Shown: positions 35,404-44,770 of the stretch, piece after piece
Position numbering within the stretch: the first letter of the stretch is position 1
Layout of the letters: every line of letters starts with the position of its first letter
DNA from: Betaproteobacteria bacterium SG8_41
Lineage (GTDB): Bacteria; Pseudomonadota; Gammaproteobacteria; Burkholderiales; SG8-41
Reading direction: 5' to 3'
DNA length: 64,000 bases
Assembly (NCBI GenBank): GCA_001303585.1
Contig: LJTT01000034.1
Span: 1-64,000, forward strand
Notes under the pieces: generated by a model
Told to the model about the DNA's origin: nothing
Seen by the model: only the letters and a program-made list of their open reading frames with translations
Databases searched by the model: none
Translations under genes and position numbers: made by a program

Positions 35404-38400
35404 TTATCGGCTGGCCACCAGCGCTTCCTCAGGCGCGACCGCGCGGCGCTCGCGCAGAAACTCCTTCAGGATTGCGGCCGTGTGGGAGCGGCTTGTTTGC
35501 CCCGCGAGCGTTTCCGGGGCGCCCTGCGCGACGATTCGGCCGCCGGCTTCGCCGCCTTCCGGACCGAGATCGATGACCCAGTCGGCCTCGGCGATGACGT
35601 CGAGGTTGTGCTCGATCACCACCACCGAATTGCCCGCGTCAACGAGCCGGTGCAGGACTCGCACGAGTTTTTCCACATCGGCCATGTGCAGGCCGACGGT
35701 GGGCTCGTCCAGCACATACAACGTGAGTCGTGAGTCGTGAGTCGTGAGTCGATCGGCGCTTCGCACCTTCGCGAGCTCGGTCACCAGCTTGATGCGCTGG
35801 GCTTCGCCGCCCGAGAGCGTGGGGCTTTGCTGGCCGAGCGTTAGATAGCCGAGGCCGACGTCCTGCAGCAGGGTCAGCGCGTGGTGGATCGAGGGATGCG
35901 CGGCGAAGAACTCGACCGCCTCGTCCACGCTCATCGCAAGCACCTCGCCGATGTTCTTGTCCTTGAATCGCACCGCGAGCGTCTCGGGATTGAAGCGCGC
36001 CCCGCGGCAGGCTTCGCAGGTCACTTTCACATCGGGCAGAAAGCTCATTTCGATGCGTTTGAGGCCCTGTCCTTCGCACGACTCGCAGCGTCCGCCGGCC
36101 GTATTGAACGAGAACCGGCTCGCGGTGTAGCCGCGCATGCGCGCGTCCGGCAACTCGGCGTAGAGCCCACGCACCTGGTCCCAGAAACCGATATAGGTGG
36201 CCGGGCACGAGCGCGGCGTCTTGCCGATCGGCGTCTGGTCGACTTCCAGAACACGACCGACCTGCTCCGCGCCCCTGATAGAGCGGCAGCCCAGCAGGCC
36301 GCGGGATGAAGGATGGGGGATGACGGATGAATCGCCTTTGCGCCTGAGCGCTTTTCCTTTGGCTTTGCGCCGGCCGCCGGGCCGACGCTCGGCAACAAGG
36401 CGCTGGAGATTGGCATGGAGAATATCGCGCGCGAGGGTGGATTTGCCCGAGCCCGAGACGCCGGTGATGGCGGTGAGGCGCCCGAGCGGCACGCGGACCC
36501 GCAGATCCTTGAGATTGTGCAGAACGGCGCCTTCCACGGCGATCGCCGGTGTCGTGGCCGCCACGGGGCGCCGCGCATTGATTGGATGGCGCAGCGGCTG
36601 CGCGAGAAACCGTCCGGTGACCGAGGCGGGGGCGCCAACCAGATCGTCGGCGCTGCCCGCCGCGACCACCTCGCCGCCGCGACTGCCAGCGCCGGGCCCC
36701 AGATCGATGACATGCCCGGCACGGCGAATCGTCTCCTCGTCGTGCTCGACCACGATGAGCGTGTTGCCTTTGGCTTCGAGTCGGTCCAGCGTGTCGAGCA
36801 GGATGCGGTTATCGCGCGGATGCAACCCGATGGTGGGCTCGTCCAGTATGTAGCACACGCCCCGGAGGTTGGAGCCAAGCTGCGCGGCGAGCCGGATCCG
36901 CTGCGCCTCCCCGCCGGAGAGCGTGGGCGCGGCGCGATCGAGCGCGAGGTAGGAGAGCCCGACCTCCCGCAGAAAAGCGAGCCGGCTGCGCAGCTCGGCC
37001 ACGATGTCGCGCGCAATCTCGGCCTCGCGCCCCTCCAGGCGCAGCGACTGGAACAGTGCCTCCACCCCGGAGACCGGAAGCGCCGCGTAATCGGCGATCG
37101 AGCGATCGCGGAAACGAACGGCGAGCGCCGCCGGATTCAGGCGCCTGCCTTCGCAGGCCGGGCAAATGCTCTCGCCGCCCTCGTACCAGTCGTTCCACCA
37201 GATCTCCTCGCCGCTTTGCTCCTCGTCGAAGCCCGGGAGCTTTGCTCCCGTGCCGTAGCAGCTCGGGCACCAGCCGTGCTTGGAGTTATAGGAGAAGCGC
37301 CGGGGATCGAGCTCCGGGAAGCTCGTGCCGCACGAGGGGCAGGCGCGCCTTGCCGAAAACACCGTTTCTGACATGACCGCGAGCGCGGGATCGCGTTTTG
37401 TCATTGCGCGCTCGAGTGCTTCGAGCGGCGCGAGCACATGGACCACGCCTTTGCCGTGCTCAAGCGCCCTTGCCAGAGCCTCGCGCAGGGCAAGCTCGTT
37501 CTCGGGGGTCGCGCGCACGTCGGCGACGGGCAGCTCGATCGTGTGTTCCTGGAACCGTGACAGCCGCGGCCAGGCGTCGGTCGCGATGAAGGCGCCGTCG
37601 ACGCGAAGATGCGTGTGGCCCTTCGCGAGTGCCCATCTGGCGAGGTCGGTGTAGTAGCCCTTGCGATTGACGACCAGCGGCGCGAGCAGGCCCACGCGCG
37701 AACCGCGATGCTCGCGCAGCACGCGGGCCGTGATCGCGTCCAGGCTCTGCGGCTCGATCGGCACCTCGCAATCGGGGCAATACTGCGTGCCGAGCTTCAT
37801 GAACAGCAGGCGCAGGAAATGGTGGATTTCGGTGAGGGTGCCGACGGTTGATTTGCGCCCGCCGCGGCTGGTGCGCTGCTCGATGGCGACGGTAGGCGGA
37901 ATTCCGTAGATTGCATCCACGTCGGGACGCGCGGCGGGCTCCACGAACTGGCGCGCGTAGGCGTTGAGGGATTCGAGGTAGCGGCGCTGGCCTTCGGCAA
38001 ACACGATGTCGAAGGCCAGCGTGGATTTGCCCGAGCCCGAGACGCCGGTCACGACGGTGAAGCGGTTGCGCGGAATCGCGACGTCGATGTTCTTGAGGTT
38101 GTGCTCTCGAGCGTTGTGGACTTGAATCGAGTGACCGGTGACCTGTGACCCGTCACCGGTGCCGCCTGCGGCGGCGTGAGGTTCGCTTGCAGTGGCGACC
38201 GACAGGGCGGCGGCATAATCCTTCAGCGCCTTGCCGGTATGGGAACGCGGCTCTGCCATGACCTCGGCGGGCGTGCCGGCGGCGATGATTTCACCGCCGG
38301 CGTCTCCGCCTTCGGGCCCGAGGTCGATGATCCAGTCGGCGGCGGCGATGACGTCGAGGTTGTGCTCGATCACGATGAGCGAATGACCTGCGGCAAGCAG

Positions 38401-41124
38401 CTTGCGAAAGGCGCGCAGCAGCTTCGCGACATCTTCGAAATGAAGGCCGGTGGTAGGCTCGTCGAACAAAAACAGTGACCCGTGACCCGTGACCCTTGAC
38501 CCGATGAATCGACGCTGGGCGGCGGCGAGATGGCCGGCGAGCTTGAGGCGCTGGGCCTCGCCGCCGGAGAGCGTGGGAACGGGCTGGCCGAGCCGGAGGT
38601 AGTCAAGGCCGACATCGGCGAGCGGGCGCAGCGTGGCAGCCACCTCGCGGATGTCCGAGAAGAAGGCGAGTGCCTCGGTCACGGTGAGATCGAGCGCGTC
38701 GGCGATGCTCTTGCCCTCGTACGTGACCTCGAGCACCTCGGGTCGGTAGCGCTTGCCATCGCAGTCCGGGCAGCGCAGATACACGTCGGAGAGAAACTGC
38801 ATCTCGATGTGCTCGAAACCGTTGCCGCCGCAGGTCGGGCAGCGCCCGTTGCCGGAGTTGAAGCTGAACGTGCCGGCGGTGTAGCGCCGCTCCCGCGCAA
38901 GCGGCAGCTCGGTGTAGCACTTGCGGATCGCGTCGAACGCGCCGACATAGCTCGCCGGATTCGAGCGTGTCGTTCGCCCGATGGGCGACTGATCGACCAT
39001 GATGACGTCGCCGATGCGCTCGTGACCCTTGAGCGCGCGATGCTTGCCAGGCGCTTCGGTGGGCCTCCCCTTGGCTTTAAGGAGCGCCGCGTAGAGGACG
39101 TCCTGCACGAGGGTGGATTTGCCCGAGCCCGAGACGCCGGTGACGCAGACGAGGCGCTCGAGCGGAATCGTCACGTCGAGGTTCTTCAGGTTGTGCTCGG
39201 CCGCGCCGACGATCTGGAGCCGCGAACCGATACGGCCCGGCTCGCGCGCGATCGTGTTGGTCTCGACGCGCTTGCGCCCCGCGAGATAGTCGCCCGTGAG
39301 CGACCCCCTTGTCTCGCGCAGCGCCCGTGGCGTGCCGAAGAAGACAGCCTCGCCGCCGCGCTCGCCGGGCCCGGGGCCGAGGTCGAGAATGCGGTCGGCC
39401 GCGAACATGATCTGCGGGTCATGCTCGACCACCAGCAGCGTGTTTCCCGAATCGCGCAGGCGCTGCATCACGCCGATGACGCGCCCCATGTCGCGCGGAT
39501 GCAGTCCGATGGACGGCTCATCCAGCACGAAGAGAGTATTCACGAGGGAGGTGCCGAGTGCGGTCGTGAGGTTGATGCGTTGCACCTCGCCGCCGGAGAG
39601 CGTGCGCGATTGCCGGTCAAGCGTGAGATAACCGAGCCCCACTTTGACGAGATAACCAAAACGCGCGCGCACCTCGTCGAGCAGCAGCGCTGTGGCCTCG
39701 TCGAGGGGGGCTGGCAGGGTGACGCTGTCGAAGAACGCGCGGCAGCGCTCGATCGGCAGCAGGACGAGATCGTGCATGCCAAGCCCTGGCAGGCGCGCGA
39801 GCGCGTCCCCGGAAAAACGCACTCCCTTCGGCAAAAAACGCTCGCCTGGCGCAAGCGCCGCGTCGGCGTTCTCTTTCGTTCCCAGCCGCCACGCCAGCGC
39901 CTCGGTCTTCAGCCGGGCGCCGTTGCACGCCTCGCACGGCGTGTAGGCGCGGTAGCGCGACAGGAGCACGCGGATATGCATCTTGTAGGCCTTGGTCTCG
40001 AGCCACTTGAAGAAGCGGTCGATGCCGTACCACTTGCCGGGCCACGATTTGCGCCAGCTCACCCAGCCCTCATCGCCTTCGAGGACCCAGCGGCGCTGGC
40101 CCCCGGTCAGCTCGCGCCAAGGTGTATCGATCGGTATCCCGCGCTTGCGCGCGTACTGGATGAGATCGTCATGCCAGCCGCGATACGACTCGGTCTGCCA
40201 CGGCCGGATGGCGCCGTCGCGCAGCGTTTTTCCCTCGTCCGGGATAACGAGGCCGTAATCGACGCCGATGACGCGCCCGAAGCCGCGGCAGACCCCGCAT
40301 GCGCCGACCGGTGAGTTGAAGGAGAACAGGCTGGGTGTCGGATCCTGGTAATGGATGTCGCAGTCGGCGCAGTGCAGGTCCGTGGAGTAACGCCATGGAG
40401 CGTGACCGGTGACCGGTGACCCGTGACCAGAGTTCCCGCCTTCGGCGAGCGGGTAGATGTTGACGCGGCCCTGCCCGATGCGCAGCGCGGCCTCGAGCGC
40501 TTCCACGACACGGGCGCGCTCGGCGGAGCCGAGACGCACGCGGTCCTGCACGACCTCGAGCAGGCCTTTCTGCTCCGAATGAAGCCGGGTGTAGCCCTGA
40601 CGCTCGAGAAGCTGTTTTACTTCCGCGACGGAGAAGTTCTTCGGCACGGGCACCGGAAACGTGATGATGACCCTCGGATCGCTGGCCGCGCGCCCGCGCG
40701 CCAGCAGATCGGCGTGGATCGTGTCCGGGGTGTCGCGAGCGACGCGTTGCCCGCAACCGCTGCAATGCAGATGCGCCGCCCGCGCAAACAGGAGCTTCAA
40801 ATGGTCGTTCAACTCCGTCATCGTGCCGACCGTGGAGCGCGAGGTGCGCACCGGGTTGGTCTGATCGATGGCGATCGCGGGGGGAATGCCCTCGACCGCG
40901 TCGACCAGCGGCTTGTCCATGCGATCCAGAAACTGCCGCGCATACGGCGAGAACGTCTCGACGTAACGGCGCTGCCCCTCGGCGTAGAGCGTGTCGAAGA
41001 CGAGAGAGGACTTGCCCGAGCCCGAGACGCCGGTCACCACGATCAGCTCGTTCGTGGGCAGCTCGAGCGTCAGGTTCTTCAGGTTGTTCTGGCGTGCGCC
41101 AGAGACGCGGATTGTATTGTTCAT
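35404..41124 (-). CDS. uvrA: Double-length UvrA (excinuclease ABC subunit A), tandem-duplicated
   Basis: 1906 residues, about twice normal UvrA. It comprises two full UvrA halves in tandem. Each has paired Walker A motifs ([10 protein letters not shown], then three GVSGSGKST types), zinc cysteines (CSGCG, CADC, CPTCGG, CPSC, CEAC), [13 protein letters not shown] signatures and [17 protein letters not shown] Walker B motifs. The N-terminal half starts [18 protein letters not shown]; the second near residue 1000 ([17 protein letters not shown]). It would act in nucleotide-excision damage recognition as a built-in dimer, though a resistance or stress paralogue role is possible because a normal-length UvrA may exist elsewhere. 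Five 28-bp heptamer arrays lie within the gene, in linkers. Confidence 0.93.
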   Translation of the reverse strand: MNNTIRVSGARQNNLKNLTLELPTNELIVVTGVSGSGKSSLVFDTLYAEGQRRYVETFSPYARQFLDRMDKPLVDAVEGIPPAIAIDQTNPVRTSRSTVGTMTELNDHLKLLFARAAHLHCSGCGQRVARDTPDTIHADLLARGRAASDPRVIITFPVPVPKNFSVAEVKQLLERQGYTRLHSEQKGLLEVVQDRVRLGSAERARVVEALEAALRIGQGRVNIYPLAEGGNSGHGSPVTGHAPWRYSTDLHCADCDIHYQDPTPSLFSFNSPVGACGVCRGFGRVIGVDYGLVIPDEGKTLRDGAIRPWQTESYRGWHDDLIQYARKRGIPIDTPWRELTGGQRRWVLEGDEGWVSWRKSWPGKWYGIDRFFKWLETKAYKMHIRVLLSRYRAYTPCEACNGARLKTEALAWRLGTKENADAALAPGERFLPKGVRFSGDALARLPGLGMHDLVLLPIERCRAFFDSVTLPAPLDEATALLLDEVRARFGYLVKVGLGYLTLDRQSRTLSGGEVQRINLTTALGTSLVNTLFVLDEPSIGLHPRDMGRVIGVMQRLRDSGNTLLVVEHDPQIMFAADRILDLGPGPGERGGEAVFFGTPRALRETRGSLTGDYLAGRKRVETNTIAREPGRIGSRLQIVGAAEHNLKNLDVTIPLERLVCVTGVSGSGKSTLVQDVLYAALLKAKGRPTEAPGKHRALKGHERIGDVIMVDQSPIGRTTRSNPASYVGAFDAIRKCYTELPLARERRYTAGTFSFNSGNGRCPTCGGNGFEHIEMQFLSDVYLRCPDCDGKRYRPEVLEVTYEGKSIADALDLTVTEALAFFSDIREVAATLRPLADVGLDYLRLGQPVPTLSGGEAQRLKLAGHLAAAQRRFIGSRVTGHGSLFLFDEPTTGLHFEDVAKLLRAFRKLLAAGHSLIVIEHNLDVIAAADWIIDLGPEGGDAGGEIIAAGTPAEVMAEPRSHTGKALKDYAAALSVATASEPHAAAGGTGDGSQVTGHSIQVHNAREHNLKNIDVAIPRNRFTVVTGVSGSGKSTLAFDIVFAEGQRRYLESLNAYARQFVEPAARPDVDAIYGIPPTVAIEQRTSRGGRKSTVGTLTEIHHFLRLLFMKLGTQYCPDCEVPIEPQSLDAITARVLREHRGSRVGLLAPLVVNRKGYYTDLARWALAKGHTHLRVDGAFIATDAWPRLSRFQEHTIELPVADVRATPENELALREALARALEHGKGVVHVLAPLEALERAMTKRDPALAVMSETVFSARRACPSCGTSFPELDPRRFSYNSKHGWCPSCYGTGAKLPGFDEEQSGEEIWWNDWYEGGESICPACEGRRLNPAALAVRFRDRSIADYAALPVSGVEALFQSLRLEGREAEIARDIVAELRSRLAFLREVGLSYLALDRAAPTLSGGEAQRIRLAAQLGSNLRGVCYILDEPTIGLHPRDNRILLDTLDRLEAKGNTLIVVEHDEETIRRAGHVIDLGPGAGSRGGEVVAAGSADDLVGAPASVTGRFLAQPLRHPINARRPVAATTPAIAVEGAVLHNLKDLRVRVPLGRLTAITGVSGSGKSTLARDILHANLQRLVAERRPGGRRKAKGKALRRKGDSSVIPHPSSRGLLGCRSIRGAEQVGRVLEVDQTPIGKTPRSCPATYIGFWDQVRGLYAELPDARMRGYTASRFSFNTAGGRCESCEGQGLKRIEMSFLPDVKVTCEACRGARFNPETLAVRFKDKNIGEVLAMSVDEAVEFFAAHPSIHHALTLLQDVGLGYLTLGQQSPTLSGGEAQRIKLVTELAKVRSADRLTTHDSRLTLYVLDEPTVGLHMADVEKLVRVLHRLVDAGNSVVVIEHNLDVIAEADWVIDLGPEGGEAGGRIVAQGAPETLAGQTSRSHTAAILKEFLRERRAVAPEEALVASR
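35722..35749. repeat. Four CGTGAGT heptamers inside uvrA
   Basis: Four perfect copies in tandem, 28 bp, encoding about ten residues (THDSRLT type) near residue 1792. They lie between the [11 protein letters not shown] signature and the [12 protein letters not shown]alker B of the last ATPase domain. Confidence 0.95.
36303..36330. repeat. Four GGGATGA-type heptamers inside uvrA
   Basis: Units GGGATGA, AGGATGG, GGGATGA and CGGATGA in tandem, 28 bp, encoding the SSVIPHPSS segment near residue 1598, in a variable loop between two conserved blocks. Confidence 0.85.
38131..38158. repeat. Four GTGACCG-type heptamers inside uvrA
   Basis: Units GTGACCG, GTGACCT, GTGACCC and GTCACCG, 28 bp, encoding the [10 protein letters not shown] segment near residue 989, at the junction of the two UvrA halves. 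Confidence 0.88.
38475..38502. repeat. Four GTGACCC-type heptamers inside uvrA
   Basis: Three GTGACCC and one TTGACCC, 28 bp, encoding GSRVTGHGS near residue 874. They sit just before the [12 protein letters not shown]alker B of the second ATPase, the equivalent place to the array at 35722 in the fourth ATPase. Confidence 0.93.
40402..40429. repeat. Four GTGACCG-type heptamers inside uvrA
   Basis: Two GTGACCG, one GTGACCC and one GTGACCA, 28 bp, encoding [10 protein letters not shown] near residue 232, in the loop before the CADC zinc-ligand motif. Confidence 0.93.
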
Positions 41125-41155
41125 CCAAAAGCCCGCAACGACATTGAAGAATATT

Positions 41156-41383
41156 AGCCGCAGATAAATGCGGATAAACGCGGATCAGATTTGCAAGAAT
41201 CAGGAAACTGAAACCCGTTTTGAGAAACGAAAGGAAATCATCAGCCGTGTGGCAAACCAGGTGGTTCAGAAGGGGAGAGGAATCAGCTTCCATTTATTCC
41301 GCGGCTGCAACTCGTCGCGGACAGAGTCGTCGCGTTTATCGCTTAACCGAGGAATCTGCGTGTATCTGCGTTTATCTGCGGCT
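41156..41383. repeat. Imperfect inverted pair of CCGCAGATAAACGCAGAT-type elements
   Basis: The element at 41156-41185 and the inverted copy at 41354-41383 flank about 170 bp in the spacer between uvrA and pgl. This repeats the layout of the perfect pair at 15638-15806. No gene was found between 41125 and 41402. Confidence 0.75.
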
Positions 41384-41402
41384 AAGTGGGGTCCTCCTGG
41401 CG

Positions 41403-42140
41403 CTACAGTGGCGCTTCAGTATAGAGCCACAGCGGTTGCTCGCGCGGGCTGATTCGTGCGGCTGGAAAATCGCCTCGGGCCGCATCGTGGCCGGCTGCGA
41501 TCGCGTCGACGATGTGCCGCTTGTCCGGACCGGCGGCGAGAAACATCACGTGACGCGCATGATTGAACACCGGCAGGGTGAGCGTCAAGCGTGCCACAGG
41601 GGGCGTGCCGGTGGGCGCCACCGCGGCGACCCAGTGCCCGGAGACATTGAGCTCGGGGCCGCGGGGAAAAAGGGATGCCGTATGCCCGTCGGCCCCGACG
41701 CCGAGTATCGCGAGGTCGAATTCCGGAAGGGCCGGCGCGCGGTCCGCGGCGCCGAAGAATTCGCGCAGCGCGTGTTCCCACGCCGCCGCCGCCAGTTTTG
41801 CCGCACCGATTTCCGTGGGCGCGCGGTGGACATGACCGGCGGGGATCGGCACCCGCGTGAGCAGCTCGCGCCGCGCAAGACCGTAGTTGCTGGCGGCGTG
41901 GTCCGCCGGTACGCAGCGCTCGTCGCTCCAGAAGAAATGGCTGTCGCGCCATGGCGCGATCTCGGCCCACGGCGCCTCGCGCAGCGCCCCGAAGAGCAGC
42001 GCCGGCGTTCTGCCTCCGGGCAGCACGACGCAGAATCGCCCGCGCGCCTTGACCGCTTCGCACGCCGCTTCGCAAAAGAGCGCGGCGGCGGCATTGGCAA
42101 GCTCATCGGCCGTGCTGCAGCGCTGGACAGTTGCTGTCAT
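41403..42140 (-). CDS. pgl: 6-phosphogluconolactonase
   Basis: Hydrolyses 6-phosphogluconolactone in the oxidative pentose phosphate pathway. The start at ATG 42140 gives 245 residues beginning MTATVQRCSTADELANAA. Motifs FCVVLPGGRTPALLFGALRE, HFFWSDERCVPADHAASNYG and FDLAILGVGADGHTASLFPR are typical of the DevB/Pgl family. It follows zwf by 22 bp in the gnd-zwf-pgl operon. In-frame sequence upstream of 42140 overlaps zwf and is not used. Confidence 0.95.
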   Translation of the reverse strand: MTATVQRCSTADELANAAAALFCEAACEAVKARGRFCVVLPGGRTPALLFGALREAPWAEIAPWRDSHFFWSDERCVPADHAASNYGLARRELLTRVPIPAGHVHRAPTEIGAAKLAAAAWEHALREFFGAADRAPALPEFDLAILGVGADGHTASLFPRGPELNVSGHWVAAVAPTGTPPVARLTLTLPVFNHARHVMFLAAGPDKRHIVDAIAAGHDAARGDFPAARISPREQPLWLYTEAPL

Positions 42141-42162
42141 GATCGCGGCCAATGCGAAAAGT

Positions 42163-43740
42163 TCAGGCGCGGCTCCCCGCCAGCGGCGCGCGCCAGTGCC
42201 GGCCATCGGCCGCGAGCAGCGTGTCCGCTGCGGGCGGACCCCAGGACCCCGCGTCGTACGCATCGAGCAGGCAGCGGTCGCATGCCGCACCACGGTCCCA
42301 TACCTCGAGCACATTCGTCACCAGCGACCAGGACGCATCGACGCCGTCCGTGCGAACGAACAGCATTTGATCGCCCAGCATGCAATCGTGGAGCAACCGC
42401 TCGTACGCCTCCGGCGGGTCGCCGCCGAAGATGCTTCGGTAGTCGAAGTGCAGCGTGAGCGAGCCGAGATCGGCCTTGGTGCCCGGGCGCTTCGCATCGA
42501 TCGTGAGCGAGATGCCCTCCTCAGGCTGGACATTGATCACGAGCGCGTTCATCGCCGCGCCTTCCATTACCGAGGAGGGGAACATGCGGTGGGGCACGGG
42601 CTTGAAGTAGACCGCGATCTCGCTTACGCGGCGCGCGAGGCGCTTGCCCGAGCGCAGGTAGAACGGAACGCCCGACCAGCGCCAGTTATCGATCATGAGC
42701 TTGGCAGCGACATAAGTCTCGGTCCATGAGTCGGGCGCCACGCCGGGCTCCTGGCGGTAACCCGGCGCCGGTTTGCCATCGACTCTTCCCGGCCCGTACT
42801 GCGCGCGGACAATCAAGCGGTCGAGCTCTTCGGGATCAGTTGGCAGCGGGCGCAGCGAGCGCAGCACCTTCACCTTTTCATCGCGGTAGCGATTGGCCTC
42901 GAATACCGCTGGCGGCTCCATTGCCACGAGCGCCAGCATTTGCAGCATGTGGTTCTGGAACATGTCTCGCAGGCAGCCGGCCCGCTCGTAATAGGCCGCG
43001 CGCTGCTCGACGCCCAGGGCCTCGGCCACGGTAATTTGCACGTGGTCCACATGTTCGTGATTCCAGAGCGGCTCGAACAGCCGGTTGGCAAAGCGGAACA
43101 TGACGATGTTCTGCACCGTGTCTTTCCCGAGATAGTGATCGATGCGGAAGATCTGGTGCTCCCGCAGCACGGCTTTCAGGCGCCGGTCGAGTTCGCGCGC
43201 GGTGGCAAGGTCTCGTCCGAAAGGCTTCTCGACGACCACGCGGTTCCAAGCCTGCCCGGCGTCGTTTTCCGCGGTGAGCCCGACGGCGGCGAGCCCCTCC
43301 ACCACGGGCGCGTGCAGCGTGGGCGGCAGCGCGAGGTAGTAAAGATGGCGGCCGCCGGCATCATGTTTCGCGTCAAGGTCGGCGAGCCGCAGCGCAAGGT
43401 CGCGATAAAAGTCCGTCTGGCCGAGCTCGCCCCCGATATAGGTGCAGCGTTCGGCGAACGCCATGCGCGCTGAGTTGCCGAGGCCAGCCGCCGTAGCGGC
43501 TTCGCTGACGCAGTTCTGGAACGTCGAGGCGGCGCCGGGCTCGGTTTCGCGGCTCACGCCCAGCACGTAATAGCGCTGCGGCAGCAGGCCGCGCGCATAT
43601 AGTTGCGCGATGCTCGGCAGGAGCTTGCGGCGCGACAGATCACCGAGGGCGCCGAAAACGACGATTCCGCACGGCTGCGGGCGCTGCTCGTCGAGCCGTA
43701 TGTTATTCGCGAGGTACGCCGGCGCGTGTTCGTCGGCCAT
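42163..43740 (-). CDS. zwf: Glucose-6-phosphate 1-dehydrogenase
   Basis: First enzyme of the oxidative pentose phosphate or Entner-Doudoroff route. The nucleotide-binding start [20 protein letters not shown], the active-site motif [14 protein letters not shown] and the conserved [19 protein letters not shown] block are present. The C-terminal half ([20 protein letters not shown]) is normal, for 525 residues in all. Only 3 bp separate the gnd stop from its start codon, and its ribosome-binding site lies inside gnd. Confidence 0.96.
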   Translation of the reverse strand: MADEHAPAYLANNIRLDEQRPQPCGIVVFGALGDLSRRKLLPSIAQLYARGLLPQRYYVLGVSRETEPGAASTFQNCVSEAATAAGLGNSARMAFAERCTYIGGELGQTDFYRDLALRLADLDAKHDAGGRHLYYLALPPTLHAPVVEGLAAVGLTAENDAGQAWNRVVVEKPFGRDLATARELDRRLKAVLREHQIFRIDHYLGKDTVQNIVMFRFANRLFEPLWNHEHVDHVQITVAEALGVEQRAAYYERAGCLRDMFQNHMLQMLALVAMEPPAVFEANRYRDEKVKVLRSLRPLPTDPEELDRLIVRAQYGPGRVDGKPAPGYRQEPGVAPDSWTETYVAAKLMIDNWRWSGVPFYLRSGKRLARRVSEIAVYFKPVPHRMFPSSVMEGAAMNALVINVQPEEGISLTIDAKRPGTKADLGSLTLHFDYRSIFGGDPPEAYERLLHDCMLGDQMLFVRTDGVDASWSLVTNVLEVWDRGAACDRCLLDAYDAGSWGPPAADTLLAADGRHWRAPLAGSRA

Positions 43741-43743
43741 CGA

Positions 43744-44652
43744 TCAGTCCTCGCGCTTGATGGCGTGGCCGCCGAACTGGTTGCGCATCGCCGCGAGCAG
43801 TTTGTCCGAGAAGGGTGCGTCGGTGCGCGAGCGGAAGCGGTTCTGAAGGGAGAGCGTGATCACCGGAAGCGAGCAGCCGAGATCGATCGCTTCCTGCACG
43901 GTCCAGCGGCCTTCCCCGGAATCGGGCACGTAGGCGGCGATGCCGGATAGCGTGCGGTTCTCCTTGAGTGCGTTGGCGGTGAGGTCGAGCAGCCACGAGC
44001 GCACGACGCTGCCGTGCCGCCACAGTTCTGCGATGGCGGCGAGGTCGAGCGCGAGATCCTCCTTGCGTTGCATCAACTCGAAGCCTTCCGCGTAGGCCTG
44101 CATCAGCCCGTACTCGATGCCGTTGTGGACCATCTTGACGAAGTGGCCGGCGCCCACCGGGCCGACGTGCGCCCAGCCGCGGTCCTTTGCCGGCGCCAGT
44201 GTCTCCAGCACGGGCTTCAGGCGGGCAACGTCATCCGCTGCGCCACCGGCCATGAGGCAATAGCCCTCGCTCAAGCCCCAAACGCCGCCGCTGGTGCCGA
44301 CGTCGATGAAGCGCAGGCCGCTTTCCGCGAGCGCCGCCGCACGGCGCTGGGAGTCGCGGTAATTGCTGTTGCCGCCGTCGACGACCACGTCGCCGCGCTG
44401 CAGTCTCGGCGTGAGCTGTTTGAGTGTTTCCTCAGTGGGCGCGCCATCGGGCACCATGAGCCAGACCACGCGCGGAGCAGGAAGGGCCGCGGCCAGTTGC
44501 TCGAGGCTCTCCACCGCCTCCATGCCCTGGGAGGCCGCGCTTTCGCGCGCCTCCGCATTGAGATCGAAGGCGACGACCCGGTGCCCGCCGCGCACGAGCC
44601 TCAGCGCCATGTTGGCGCCCATCCTGCCCAGACCGATCATTCCGATGTTCAT
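43744..44652 (-). CDS. gnd: 6-phosphogluconate dehydrogenase, decarboxylating, short NAD-type
   Basis: Converts 6-phosphogluconate to ribulose 5-phosphate. The Rossmann motif MIGLGRMGANMALRLVRGGH, the catalytic loop DVGTSGGVWGLSEGYCLMAG and HVGPVGAGHFVKMVHNGIEY identify it. The 302-residue length fits the short GndA/YqeC-type, which usually prefers NAD. The aspartate after the beta-2 strand (VVAFDLNAEA) also favours NAD. It is the first gene of the gnd-zwf-pgl operon and has a GGAGAGAAG ribosome-binding site. Confidence 0.95.
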   Translation of the reverse strand: MNIGMIGLGRMGANMALRLVRGGHRVVAFDLNAEARESAASQGMEAVESLEQLAAALPAPRVVWLMVPDGAPTEETLKQLTPRLQRGDVVVDGGNSNYRDSQRRAAALAESGLRFIDVGTSGGVWGLSEGYCLMAGGAADDVARLKPVLETLAPAKDRGWAHVGPVGAGHFVKMVHNGIEYGLMQAYAEGFELMQRKEDLALDLAAIAELWRHGSVVRSWLLDLTANALKENRTLSGIAAYVPDSGEGRWTVQEAIDLGCSLPVITLSLQNRFRSRTDAPFSDKLLAAMRNQFGGHAIKRED

Positions 44653-44770
44653 GCTTCTCTCCTCCGCTGACTCCGGCTGCGCCGGCTCCCGTGCCGCTCT
44701 CGCCGATACCCAATAGTAGTAGAGCGCTAAGGCCGCAGCGAGTTCAAGCCGGCGCGCCTGAGGCCAGAAC

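Noticed and set aside
42141..42314. N-terminal extension of 6-phosphogluconolactonase
   Set aside because: The extra 58 residues overlap zwf and have no homology; the natural start is ATG 42140.
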